DNA of 64,000 bases from Octadecabacter antarcticus 307 (GCF_000155675.2 NC_020911.1:1850501-1914500), one strand, 5' to 3'; shown: positions 43,661-52,788, counted from the first letter of the stretch. Numbers and translations: made by a program. Notes: generated by a model not told the origin, from the sequence alone.

Positions 43661-44407
43661 ATGGATTTAAAATTAAGGGGACTAAAGGCCCTGATTACTG
43701 GTGGCAGCAAGGGGATTGGCTATCGCTGTGCCGCCGCTCTGGTCGCTGAGGGCGCACAAGTTTCGATTTGCGCGCGCACTGTGGCGGATGTGGATGCAGT
43801 TACCGCTGAACTCGGCGTGTACGGCGCTGTGGTAGATGTTTCTAACAAGGATGCACTTGAAAGTTGGGTTGCAGATAGCGCGGTAGCTATGAGCGGAATC
43901 GATATCGTTATAGGCAATGTCTCTGCCCTTGCGGTTAGTGACGACGAAGCTGCGTGGGAGGCCGGTTTTAACACCGACATGATGCATTGCGTTCGGCTGG
44001 TGAATGCTGCGATGCCGTGGCTGGAGGCTTCAGATGCAGCGTCGATCACACTGGTGTCTTCCGTATCCGGACGAGAGATCGACTTTACCGGTCCCGCCTA
44101 TGGGGCTTTCAAGGCCGCGTTAGTCCATTATGCGCAAGGCTTGGCCTACAAGTTGGCTCCGCAAGGTATCCGAGCCAACACCGTATCGCCGGGTAACACA
44201 TATTTTAAAGGAGGTATCTGGGAATCAATTGAGACGGGCAACCCCGAATTGTTTGCGACAGCACTGGCCATGAATCCAATGGGCCGGATGGCCACCCCCG
44301 ATGAAATCGCAAGGGGAGTCATATTTGTTGCCAGCCCAGCTTCCAGCTTTACCAGTGGTACTAACTTGGTAATCGATGGCGCATTGACCAAGGGCGTCCA
44401 GCTTTAG
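43661..44407 (+). CDS. Short-chain dehydrogenase/reductase (classical SDR)
   Basis: 248 aa. Cofactor motif TGGSKGIGYRCAAALVAEGA, NNAG-equivalent IGNVSALAV, catalytic Ser in TLVSSVSGRE, and Tyr/Lys in GPAYGAFKAALVHY. The C-terminal SPGNTYFKGG and TSGTNLVIDG are typical. It is the eighth gene of the amide operon and probably oxidises or reduces the carbon skeleton of an amide, for example a hydroxy-amide. The exact substrate is unknown. Confidence 0.93.
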   Translation: MDLKLRGLKALITGGSKGIGYRCAAALVAEGAQVSICARTVADVDAVTAELGVYGAVVDVSNKDALESWVADSAVAMSGIDIVIGNVSALAVSDDEAAWEAGFNTDMMHCVRLVNAAMPWLEASDAASITLVSSVSGREIDFTGPAYGAFKAALVHYAQGLAYKLAPQGIRANTVSPGNTYFKGGIWESIETGNPELFATALAMNPMGRMATPDEIARGVIFVASPASSFTSGTNLVIDGALTKGVQL

Positions 44408-44438
44408 GATCGCCACCAAAGACGGGATAGTAAAGAAC

Positions 44439-46028
44439 ATGACAAGCGATTTATCTAAGACAGCAACAACCGTCGCAAACTTGCCAGATTTAGAGGCGCT
44501 GACCATAACGATCATCCGCGATGGTTTGGCTGCAGGGGTTTTTACCGCTGAAGATCTGACCCGCGCGTGTCTGGCGCAAATTAATGCCCTAAATGCGCGA
44601 TACAACGCCATCATCTTCGTGAACGAGGCGGCAATCGATACGGCGCGTGGCATCGACAGGCGGCGCGATGCTGGGGAAAAACTAGGACCGTTGGCAGGCG
44701 TACCTGTTGTGATTAAAGATCCGATGGATACGGTTGGTTTCCCAACTACGGCAGGGTGGAAGTTGCTGTATTCAAAGACTGGTGGAGTTGATTTGATGCC
44801 TGCTACAGATGCGCCGGTCGTTGCGCGGATGCGGGCGGCTGATGCGGTAATCCTTGGTAAAACAAATGTCCCAGTTCTAAGCCACACTGGAAGCCACGCC
44901 AACGACAGCTGGGCTGGGCCGACCATTAACGTAGTGCTTGAAGATCGTGTGCCTGGTGGGTCTAGCGCCGGAACGGCCGCAGCGGTGGCCGCAAACATGT
45001 GCGTTGTGGGCCTTGCCGAAGAAACGGGTGGATCGATCCAGAATCCTGCATCTGCACATGGGTTGGTGGGCATCAAGCCCACAATGGGGCTGGTGCCGAA
45101 CGCCGGCGTGGTACCGCTTTCCAGCAACCGTGACGTAGTTGGGCCGATAGCACGCAATGTGACTGACGCGGCGCTATGCCTTGATGTTCTTGCTGGTTAC
45201 AGCGGCGAAGACCCAAAGACGCTGGCGAGCGTCGGCAAGGTCCCCAAGGGGGGCTATGCCGCGAATTTGTCGAAGGACTCGTTAAAAGGCAAACGAATTG
45301 GCCTCTACGGTCCTGGTTGGCGCGAACAAAATCTATCTGCCGAAACCGCAGCGCTTTACGATCGAGCGCAATCTGAACTGATTGATGCAGGTGCAATACT
45401 CATTCCTGATCCCTTCGCGGGAACAGATTTTGCAGCATTACGAGAACCCACATTTCCGCTGCAAAATTTTGATGCGCGAGGTATGGAATCAGTGGCCTAT
45501 GACCTTGGCGTGTATCTGCGGCGTCTGGGACCGGATGCCGCCTTAAAAAGCTTCGACGACTTCTCTGAAGCTACCCGCGCCGAGGATCCTTTTGGCCCTG
45601 GAGGCGTCTTGTCTTTCCTACCAAATATGCCTGACTTTCGCGCTGCAATGGTAGATCCGACACAAGCGCCCGCGCTGCCTCACTTTATAGCTGCCAAGTC
45701 GGCTTATCTTGCTATATTCGACGATGTTTTGGACCAACATGAGCTTGATGCTCTGGTGTTCCCGCAGATGCGAGAGGAATTACCTGAACTTCATTCTGGT
45801 GAAACGATCCAGGAAACTACGGTGGGCGAACTGAACATAGCTGGGTTGCCCGCCATTACGGTGCCCGCCGGTTACTACGCTTCAGGCGCTCCGTTCGAGA
45901 TCATTTTCCTTGGTAAACTGTGGTCCGAACCATCACTGATCGCGCTTGCCTTCGCTTATGAACAAGTGACCCTGTATCGTAAGCCTGCAATCCTTGGGTC
46001 ATTCGCAAAACCCACAGCGACAAAATGA
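44439..46028 (+). CDS. Amidase-signature family amidase
   Basis: 529 aa. The AS catalytic triad is visible: Lys in GVPVVIKDPMD, Ser in VPGGSSAGTAAAVAANM and the nucleophile Ser in EETGGSIQNPAS. It hydrolyses a carboxamide to acid and ammonia. Together with the formamidase it covers a second substrate range. It is the last gene of the amide operon; an IS3 copy starts 27 bp after the stop and may have removed further genes. Confidence 0.93.
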   Translation: MTSDLSKTATTVANLPDLEALTITIIRDGLAAGVFTAEDLTRACLAQINALNARYNAIIFVNEAAIDTARGIDRRRDAGEKLGPLAGVPVVIKDPMDTVGFPTTAGWKLLYSKTGGVDLMPATDAPVVARMRAADAVILGKTNVPVLSHTGSHANDSWAGPTINVVLEDRVPGGSSAGTAAAVAANMCVVGLAEETGGSIQNPASAHGLVGIKPTMGLVPNAGVVPLSSNRDVVGPIARNVTDAALCLDVLAGYSGEDPKTLASVGKVPKGGYAANLSKDSLKGKRIGLYGPGWREQNLSAETAALYDRAQSELIDAGAILIPDPFAGTDFAALREPTFPLQNFDARGMESVAYDLGVYLRRLGPDAALKSFDDFSEATRAEDPFGPGGVLSFLPNMPDFRAAMVDPTQAPALPHFIAAKSAYLAIFDDVLDQHELDALVFPQMREELPELHSGETIQETTVGELNIAGLPAITVPAGYYASGAPFEIIFLGKLWSEPSLIALAFAYEQVTLYRKPAILGSFAKPTATK

Positions 46029-46117
46029 GCATCCTGCAGTAGTTTAACTGGCACTGGTCTTGTCACTGTTTAGTTCCGGTCTCTTTCGAGCAATGTTTGC
46101 TATGAAGGAGAGAACGA

Positions 46118-46393
46118 ATGGCAAAGAGATACACAGACGAGTTTCGCAGTGATGCGGTGAGGATTGCCACGACCAGTGGCTTAACGCGGCCTCAGCTTTC
46201 CTAAGATTTGGGGGTTGGTCTATCTACGCTGAACAAGTGGGTTCAACAGCATCAACATTACGACCTGATGTCAGGGCCACATGAGGACGTGGAGAAGGAA
46301 AACGCGCGCCTTCGCAAAGAAGTTCGTTTGCTCCGCGAGGAGAGGAAACTGCTAAAAAAAGTAGCAATCTTCTTTGCAGGCCAAAGCCGGTGA
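46118..46393 (+). pseudogene. IS3-family OrfA with an internal stop
   Basis: Same 91-codon frame as copy 1 (YTDEFRSDAVRIATTSG, VGLSTLNKWVQQH), but codon 29 is TAA (46202-46204), replacing a Ser codon. Only the C-terminal coiled-coil part from 46208 could be made separately. Confidence 0.88.
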
Positions 46394-47104
46394 GATTTGC
46401 GTTCATCGAAGCCTGGAAAGAAGAATGGCCAGTTGCGTTTCTTTGCAAAGTTATGCGGGTCACATCACGGGGTTCTCGCGCGTGGCGGGTGCGCCCAATG
46501 AGCCAACGTCAACGTGATGATATGGCGATCCTGGCTCATATCCGTGAACAGCACCGCTTAAGCCTAGAAAGCTATGGGCGGCCTCGCATGACTGAAGAGT
46601 TGCAGGAATTAGGAGTGAACGTTGGACACCGGCGCGTGGGCCGTTTGATGCGTGATAACGGCATCAAGATCATCAGGACGCAGAAATATAAGGTAACAAC
46701 TGACAGTAATCACGCGTTCAACATCGCGCCTAATCTGCTTGATCAAGACTTTTCTGCTGATGGGCCAAACCAGAAATGGGCGGGCGATATATCCTATATC
46801 TGGACCAGCGAGGGCTGGTTGTATCTCGCTGTAATCCTCGACCTCTATTCTCGGCGGGTCATTGGTTGGGCTGTCAGTAACCGCATGAAACGGGATCTGG
46901 CAATCCGCGCGTTGAATAATGCGGTGGCCTTACGCGAGCCACCCAAAGGCTGCATTCATCACACGGATCGTGGCTCGCAATACTGTTCAAATGACTACCA
47001 AAAGCTCCTAACAAAGCATGGCTTCGAAGTATCAATGAGCGGCAAAGGGAATTGTTATGACTGTGAGTATGGTATTGCGGCTTGATGGCCTGACCCATGT
47101 TACG

Positions 47105-47255
47105 ATTGACTGCGTGTCATTGTATTGACGTGTCGACCGTCAAGTCGCCCCGGCGACGGGTGAGATGTGACCTCATAGGAGCATGACGGGGACGCCCCAT
47201 CACAGTCCTGTCCCCTCAGAATGTTGCCTAGGCATTCTCAACCTAAGGGGACAAC
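47105..47255 (+). ncRNA. Candidate IS110 bridge (guide) RNA region
   Basis: Hairpins follow one another: TTGACG (47125-47130)/CGTCAA (47138-47143), directly followed by GTCGC (47144-47148)/GCGAC (47153-47157), then GTCCCCT (47210-47216)/AGGGGAC (47246-47252) with AGAATG/CATTCT inside. IS110-group elements encode a bridge RNA in this end. The transposase Shine-Dalgarno AAGGGGAC is part of the last stem. Transcript limits are not known. Confidence 0.5.
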
Positions 47256-48309
47256 ATGAAGATCAAACATCCAATTATCATCGGCATCGATACGCATAAG
47301 GCAACACATGTTGCTGTCGCGATTGATACGCAAGGCACCCGCCTAGCAGCACTTTCCATCCCTGCGAACTCAAAGGGATATTTGGAACTGGAACGCTGGT
47401 CTTGTGGCCTGGGTCATGTCCAGGCTTTCGGAATCGAAGGGACGGGCTCTTACAGTGCCGGTCTATCGCGCTGTTTGCTTGCACAAGGGCACCATTTTGT
47501 TGAGGTTACGAGACCCAATCGCCAGCTGCGCTATACTCAAGGCAAGACCGATAGCCTCGACGCAGAAGGTGCCGCTCGGTCAGTTTTACCTGGACAGGCA
47601 AATTCCCGCCCTAAAACCCAAACGGGATCGTCGGAGATGATCAGGCATCTGAAGATAGTCCGTGACACGGCTGTTAAATTACGCTCACAGGCGATGGTGA
47701 CCCTGAAAACACTGATCATCAATGCACCAGCTGATCTGCGTGAAGTACTGGATCAGATCAAAGGTAAGATCGGATTGATCCGGCATATCGCGGCCTTCAG
47801 ACCCGGTGATATACTTAACACATTAGCTTCTGCCAAAGCAGCCATGCGAGCTTTGGCACGACGGTGGCTATTGCTACATGAAGAGATTCTGGGTCACGAT
47901 AAAGAACTGGAGCGACTTGTCATCAAACGCGCACCGGACCTGATGCAATCCCACGGAATTGCGACAATGACAGTCGCAGAGATGCTAATCCTCGTTGGCG
48001 ATGATCCCGCGCGCATCCGGCCTGAGGCTGCATTTGCCAAACACTGTGGCGTTTGTCCCATCCCTGCATCAAGTGGGAAAACGCACCGTTTCCGTCTCAA
48101 CAGAGGAGGAAACAGACAAGCCAACGCTGCGCTCTACCGTGTCGTCATCGTCAGGATGCGCAGCCACGAACCGACGCTTGCTTATGTCAAAAAAACGCAC
48201 GAAAGATGGTAAAAGCAAAAGCGAAATCATTCGATGCCTGAAGCGTTACATCGTCCGGGAGATTTACAGCCAACTCTGCGTGCCACAAACCATCAAAATT
48301 GCTGCTTGA
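47256..48309 (+). pseudogene. IS110-family transposase with a frameshift near its end
   Basis: The main frame (47256-48212, 318 aa) has the DEDD RuvC-like domain (IIIGIDTHKATHVAVAID, FGIEGTGSYSAGL, GKTDSLDAEGAARS) and the Tnp_IS116-type domain with its serine (CPIPASSGKTHRF, NRGGNRQANAALYR). At an A7 run (48187-48193) the frame turns to a stop. In the next frame GKSKSEIIRCLKRYIVREIY continues to 48309. One A too many, or slippage at the run, would explain this; the last 35 residues are lost unless slippage rescues them. Confidence 0.8.
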
Positions 48310-48549
48310 CGAATATAGGAGCTTCAATTCCATGTTCGAAACATTCTTCAAATCCATCAAGGCGGAGCTGATCTGGCGCAATCGTTGGGAAACAAGACGC
48401 CAAGCGGAAGGGGCCATATTCCAGTATATTAATGGGTTCTATAACCTGCGCCGCCGTCATTCATCGCTGGGGGGCAAAAGTCCCTTGGCATTTGAACGAA
48501 AGGCTGCATAAATGAGTTGTGAGACCGGAACGTAAGCGGGACAAGACCA

Positions 48550-48622
48550 AGAAGACTACGTCCGCAATGCGCACTGCAGTCGCAGCGTCTCGACCAACCG
48601 ATGAGAAGCAGCTCTGGGCGGG
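48550..48622 (+). other. Short spacer after IS3 copy 2
   Basis: No feature is recognised between the IS right end and the HEPN-motif pseudogene. Confidence 0.4.
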
Positions 48623-49129
48623 CTATTGTTCGCCCCACAAAGGAGTTGCATACATCAATACTGTGTTCGCATGTCTGAAGTTTTTCAACTGATTGGCGAA
48701 GGCATAGGCAGCTTTTTCGCCATGTAGAAAATTGTTTCTCAAGCGGTTTGCGACCAGTAGCAACCCCAGCAAAACGGCACATGCGTCCGCATCTTTTTCC
48801 AGAAGCGCTGCTTTGACCCTTTGTTGGAAATCGTCGTGAACTCGCAATTGATGGTAAGCATTTGTCGGATGACCTTCGTTGAAGTAGCGATCTGAAAAGT
48901 AGATCTTTGCCTGCCGCAAGACGGCTAAATCCAAATTACCATCTAGTCTTTCAACGGCGCGGCAAATCCGTTGGGGAGTTGCGTTGGGTCGCTGACCATT
49001 CTGACCGGTCGCTTGAAGTTCAAATACCTACCAAAGGACTGGAAAAACTCGTATTGCTTTCTTTTCTTGAGCCGTGAGGTTGCTCCAGCCTTCAAAATTC
49101 TCGTTTAGCCAACGTGCAGGGTCTGCCAT
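48623..49129 (-). pseudogene. HEPN-motif protein with an in-frame amber stop
   Basis: 168 sense codons if one reads through a TAG at 49028-49030. Start MADPARWLNENFEGW, then after the stop FELQATGQNG, QRICRAVERL, LRQAKIYFSDRYFNEG and ANRLRNNFLHGEKAAYAF. RNNFLH fits the R-x4-H signature of HEPN ribonuclease domains. The single stop in otherwise good coding sequence suggests recent inactivation or a sequencing error. I do not know the family's precise name. Confidence 0.6.
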
Positions 49130-49561
49130 TCGTAATCTCAACCTGTACAATGAGTCGGAGTGGTACGATAAGGTCCACCAACCCCAATGAAAAGTTTTGC
49201 GATTGCTGCGACGCTGATCCGCAAATCAAGCACAATCGACCATGTCTGCTTTTGGGAAGTTGCTTTGCAGTATGGCTGAAATGTGTTGATGATCGCTTTG
49301 GGCCGTTTTCGGCCTCGCTTTTGCACTTTCGCGATAAGCCGACCATCGTCGTCTTGACGCCCGCAATTCCTTGAAATATGAAACTATTTGTGAGCGGGTG
49401 TTGTGTAATGGTTAAGACCCCAGTTTTCCAAACAAGTGTTCTGGGTTTCGTACAGTATCACTGAGCACCTTACTGTTTCTTTTTGTTGACTTTTATCTTG
49501 CATCAGGTTGCATGTAGTAGCGCGGAGTAGCGTGGCGTTACCTACAAAAGGCCGACAGAAT
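49130..49561 (+). other. Upstream region of the second integrase
   Basis: No gene is seen. From about 49339 it matches the region before the first integrase. A GGGCCG...CGGCC hairpin (49293-49307) lies in the unique part. The tRNA-like relic at 49394-49460 is listed separately. Confidence 0.55.
49394..49460 (+). other. tRNA-Gly(TCC)-like sequence, second copy
   Basis: Nearly the same sequence as 13710-13775 (one visible change, GAGTTTCG to GGGTTTCG). It cannot form a full acceptor or T stem. It lies 168 bp before the second integrase, the same spacing as in the first. Confidence 0.5.
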
Positions 49562-50638
49562 ATGCCAAAGCTTACAGAGACGTTTTCTAACAAATTGCCA
49601 CATGCGAAAGCAGGGACAGACAAGTACTGGGATGCGGAGATCAAAGGGCTTGTGCTCTTTGTGGGGAAGCGCTCAAAGACCTGGTACTTTCAGAAGGACG
49701 TTGGTGGCCAGACCAAGCGTATTCTGATTGGTCGGTTTCCAATCATCTCAGCGCAAGCGGCACGGCAGACGGCGCTTGGGTTTGCCTTGGAGATGGGCAG
49801 AGGGGCAGGGAAAGCGGCCCAGATTGGCGCGCCCACCTTGGAGGCCGCAATGGAAGTGTATCTGGCACGTCCAAAGCTGCGCTCTGAGACTAACAAGGTC
49901 GGGATGCGCGCCCAGCTTACGCTTCATCTGAAAGACTGGATGCGCCTGCCTCTGGACGAGATCAGCAAGGCGATGGCAGTGCGCCGTCATCAAGACATGA
50001 CTGGATCGCCGTCAGCCGCCAATCATGTGCTTCGCAGCTTTCGCGCCATCTACAACCATGCCCGCCGGACTTGTGATTTACCAGAATGCCCAACGATGGC
50101 GATAGAGTGGTTTGAAGATAAGCCGGACGGGCGGATTATTGAGGACCTGAAGCACTGGCGTAAGACGATTGATGATCTGCCCAACCCAATCCATCGCGTA
50201 TTCTACGAGCTGCTTTTGTTTACCGGCCTTCGCAAAACCGAAGTGTTCACCTTGAGGTGGGAACAGATACAGGAAGACCGGATTCATCTGCCAATGACGA
50301 AGAACGGGCGGAGTTTTGATCTTCCAATTTCGCAATTGCACCATGAGATCTTGGCACCACTTCGCCACCTCAGCCGAGACTGGGTGTTTCCGTCGCCAAA
50401 ATCAGAGTCAGGCCACATTACAAGGCCAGAAAGGCTCAAGTATAATCCACATATGCATCGCCGGACATTCGCGACGGTTGCAATGGAAGCAGGCGTTCTG
50501 GAAGAAATTGTAGGACGACTGCTCAATCACACGCCACTGTCGATCACTGGGCAGAGATATACTCGTCCGTCGTTGGATGCATTGCGTCCGTCGATGGAGA
50601 TTGCGTGTGCCGAAATCCTGAACCGCATCGACAACTAA
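49562..50638 (+). CDS. Tyrosine recombinase/phage-type integrase, copy 2
   Basis: 358 aa, over 90% identical by eye to the copy at 13878-14966; it diverges only in the last dozen residues (EIACAEILNRIDN). The catalytic residues are intact (GLRKTEVFTL, HMHRRTFATV, LLNHTPLSITGQRY). No excisionase, DUF3987 or cargo gene follows, so it is a solo integrase left from a lost element or created by duplication. Confidence 0.93.
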   Translation: MPKLTETFSNKLPHAKAGTDKYWDAEIKGLVLFVGKRSKTWYFQKDVGGQTKRILIGRFPIISAQAARQTALGFALEMGRGAGKAAQIGAPTLEAAMEVYLARPKLRSETNKVGMRAQLTLHLKDWMRLPLDEISKAMAVRRHQDMTGSPSAANHVLRSFRAIYNHARRTCDLPECPTMAIEWFEDKPDGRIIEDLKHWRKTIDDLPNPIHRVFYELLLFTGLRKTEVFTLRWEQIQEDRIHLPMTKNGRSFDLPISQLHHEILAPLRHLSRDWVFPSPKSESGHITRPERLKYNPHMHRRTFATVAMEAGVLEEIVGRLLNHTPLSITGQRYTRPSLDALRPSMEIACAEILNRIDN

Positions 50639-50768
50639 ACAAATAGCTCAGTTGCGGACCTTTGCTCTGTTCGCGGCGAAGGCCTGTTACACGCCTAAAC
50701 TACCTGTCGCGCGTTCCCGGCAGCAAAATGACACTTGGGTTGCTGGACTGGTGAAAGGTGTTGTTGCG

Positions 50769-50984
50769 TTAACGCATCTCAACGGCTTGAGCTGCGATGC
50801 ACTCGATGTCTGAGGAACGGATGCCGATATCGGCAAGATCTCGCTTCGACATGGCGGAGAGCTGGTTGAATGTCCGATCATAGACTGCTTTCTTGGCGTA
50901 GAATTCCGCCTTGTCGGCTTTGGCTTGCTGAATGCGGGCCATCAAGCCCTGGAGTGGGTGTGAGGGAATGTTTGCGAATGTCAT
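50769..50984 (-). CDS. DUF1127 small protein
   Basis: 71 aa. The C-terminal DUF1127 signature is QLSAMSKRDLADIGIRSSDI, preceded by a basic helix (MARIQQAKADKAEFYAKKAV). Such small arginine-rich proteins are common in Rhodobacterales and have been linked to RNA turnover and phosphate or stress responses. It is monocistronic with a long AT-rich upstream region. Confidence 0.88.
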   Translation of the reverse strand: MTFANIPSHPLQGLMARIQQAKADKAEFYAKKAVYDRTFNQLSAMSKRDLADIGIRSSDIECIAAQAVEMR

Positions 50985-51168
50985 GTATTAGGTCTTTCGT
51001 TTCCAATGGTGGAAACTGATCCACCGCTTTTTGTCTGGTTAAGACATACGATGTCTCTGCATCTGCACAACGCTCTGTGCTGCAAGGTCGATATGCAATT
51101 TAGTCATGACGTATTATGGCTGCGTTTCAGTCGTGAAGTTAAATTTTCACGAACCGTCCCTTTGGGTT

Positions 51169-51386
51169 TATTCTGTTGAAAAACTCTAATTTTGGCTGAA
51201 ATTCGAAAATAAATCTCCTCACAGCGCAACTATGATACTTCGGCGAGGGGTTCGGCAAAAAAGAGGTCTCAGAGCGCTGTTGCGTCTCTTTGGAGCCATT
51301 TGGGGCGGTCTTCTCTTAGTATTCACAAAGGCGTGCTTTTGGCGGAAATTTTCAAAATCCTATTTTTCGAGTTTTTCAACAGAATA
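51169..51386 (+). mobile_element. 218-bp MITE with 18-bp inverted ends and GGTT target duplication
   Basis: TATTCTGTTGAAAAACTC at the left is mirrored exactly at the right (GAGTTTTTCAACAGAATA). GGTT flanks both sides (51165-51168 and 51387-51390). There is no open frame inside. The parent IS family is not identified; the ends resemble those of DDE elements of the IS5 or IS1182 kind. Confidence 0.8.
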
Positions 51387-51849
51387 GGTTCAAAGCAGAT
51401 CTTCGCTAAGTGAGACATCCAGATGCCCGCTGTGCGGACCTAAGTGGACCCTTGTGCCCAATGCAGCGAAGGTCGACTTTGAGACTGGAATGACTGATGC
51501 TGCTACACTTACGTTTGCCATTATGGGCGGGAACTGGACATTTGCTGCAGTCGTAAGCAAGGGCTTCTTCGCTGCGTTAACGCCACCATCCCTGTATCTC
51601 GCGACTGACTTGAAGGTCCGCTTTAAAGGTCGTTCATGTCAAGAAAGCCAAGTATTTGAGGGTTGCATGCGCTGACAGGTCAGACCGTCACTTGTTTTAA
51701 TGGTTCCAAAATAACTCCTCGATACAGGAAGCCACATCCGTTGGGCGAAGCGGTAATGCGGGAGCATAATCTTACATATTATTAGTTAACAACGACTTAA
51801 GGTGAATCTTATAGCTAAGTCAGAAAGTAAACTTTGGTATGGACATATC

Positions 51850-51864
51850 AAACATCAGATGTTT
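51850..51864 (+). promoter_or_regulatory. Palindromic operator before the GntR-type gene
   Basis: AAACATC-A-GATGTTT is a perfect 15-bp palindrome 11 bp upstream of the regulator start. Its size and place suit autoregulation by the FCD-GntR protein. Confidence 0.6.
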
Positions 51865-51875
51865 AGTATATTTCT

Positions 51876-52631
51876 ATGAATGAATTACTTTATTATGACC
51901 TGAAAGATGCGAGCGGCGTGGCACCTGGCCTTGCGACCCAAGTTTCTCGGGAACTGGGTCGCCGCATTGTCGGTGGTCATTACAAAGAAGATGCGTTGAT
52001 CGAGGACGAGAACAAGCTTTGTGATCGCTTCGGCGTCAGCAAATCTGTTGTCCGTGAAGCTGTAAAGTTATTGGTCGGCAAGGGGCTGCTGGAAGTGCGC
52101 CGCGGGAGCGGGACGCGCGTCCGGCGTCGGCCAAGCTGGGCTATGCTGGATGATGATGTTTTAGCTTGGCATTTGTCGGTTGACCCAAAGCCAGACTTCT
52201 TGCGCCAGCTGATGGATATCCGGCGCATGATGGAGCCTAAAGCCGCCGCTTGGGCGGCGGAGTTCGGGTCGGATGAGGCGCTTCGCGAAATTGAGGTAGC
52301 CCAAGTACGGATGGAAGAAGAGCAGGGGTCGGTGCAGGACTTTGTTGTTGCGGACGCACTTTTTCACCGCGCAATTCTGCGGGCGGCAAATAATGAATTG
52401 CTTCGCTCAATGGAGGGTGTGATTTTCTCTGCGTTGTTGAGTTCTATCAAGCTGACGAATGCAGACCCGCGCGAGAACGAAAGTTCAATTCCCTTCCACA
52501 GAGGAGTGAGAGACGCCATCTGTATAAGGGACTCTAAAGCGGCGGAGCAAAAAATGCATGAACATCTGGTCGATACAAGTGATCGCTTGTCAGCTGCCAT
52601 TAAAGGGTTTGACCGCCCGGAACGAAATTGA
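51876..52631 (+). CDS. GntR-family regulator with FCD domain (DgoR-like)
   Basis: 251 aa. Winged helix LGRRIVGGHYKEDALIEDEN, then LCDRFGVSKSVVREAVKLL and RRGSGTRVRRR. The C-terminal FCD domain has metal-binding His residues (DALFHRAIL, PFHRGVRDAI, MHEHLVDTSD). FCD regulators of this branch repress sugar-acid genes such as dgo until the acid binds. The catabolic operon follows on the same strand about 200 bp later. Confidence 0.9.
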   Translation: MNELLYYDLKDASGVAPGLATQVSRELGRRIVGGHYKEDALIEDENKLCDRFGVSKSVVREAVKLLVGKGLLEVRRGSGTRVRRRPSWAMLDDDVLAWHLSVDPKPDFLRQLMDIRRMMEPKAAAWAAEFGSDEALREIEVAQVRMEEEQGSVQDFVVADALFHRAILRAANNELLRSMEGVIFSALLSSIKLTNADPRENESSIPFHRGVRDAICIRDSKAAEQKMHEHLVDTSDRLSAAIKGFDRPERN

Positions 52632-52788
52632 CGCGAAGACAACATAAAGGATTTTGACACCAGTTTAGGTGCCAATGAGGGTCCGCGAATTCGATGGGTG
52701 GTCGGATGAGTGGCGGTGTCACGAGGAATGCACAAACAATCTCGCGACACCAAAACATGCCAAAGGGGCATTAACCACTTGAAGTAAC

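Larger units (their letters stand above)
47062..48325 (+). mobile_element. IS110-family insertion sequence
   Basis: 1,264 bp inserted in the IS3 orfB, with no target duplication and no long inverted ends, as expected for the DEDD/serine IS110 recombinases. The 194-bp left end before the transposase is noncoding and structured; the right end after the coding region is about 16 bp. That layout is of the IS110 group, with the guide RNA in the left end. Confidence 0.88.
46390..48511 (+). pseudogene. IS3-family transposase OrfB interrupted by IS110
   Basis: Codons 1-224 lie at 46390-47061 (GDISYIWT, HTDRGSQY), codons 225-286 at 48326-48511 (VETFF-equivalent FETFFKSIKAELI onward). Joining 47061 to 48326 restores exactly the 285-aa OrfB of copy 1, so no base was gained or lost by the insertion. 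Confidence 0.9.
46055..48549 (+). mobile_element. IS3-family insertion sequence, copy 2, split by an IS110
   Basis: Ends TGGTCTTGTCAC (46055) and GACAAGACCA (to 48549) match copy 1 at 5894-7124. Two lesions are visible: an in-frame TAA in orfA and a 1,264-bp IS110 inside orfB. Without the IS110 the element would be 1,231 bp, the same length as copy 1. Confidence 0.87.
50985..51875 (+). other. Long intergenic region with MITE, before the GntR gene
   Basis: It contains the DUF1127 promoter region, the MITE at 51169-51386 and, at 51462-51640, sequence of the GCAGCGAAGGTC type that recurs between genes here. The frame 51454-51675 lies in that repeat-like DNA and is not convincing. Confidence 0.5.

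Noticed and set aside
44225..45157. 310-codon minus-strand frame opposite the amidase gene
   Set aside because: It mirrors the plus-strand SDR/amidase codons, spans two real genes and has low-complexity Ala/Thr/Ser composition; an antisense shadow.
51454..51675. 73-codon frame between the MITE and the GntR gene
   Set aside because: It lies in repeat-like GCAGCGAAGGTC intergenic sequence and resembles no protein.
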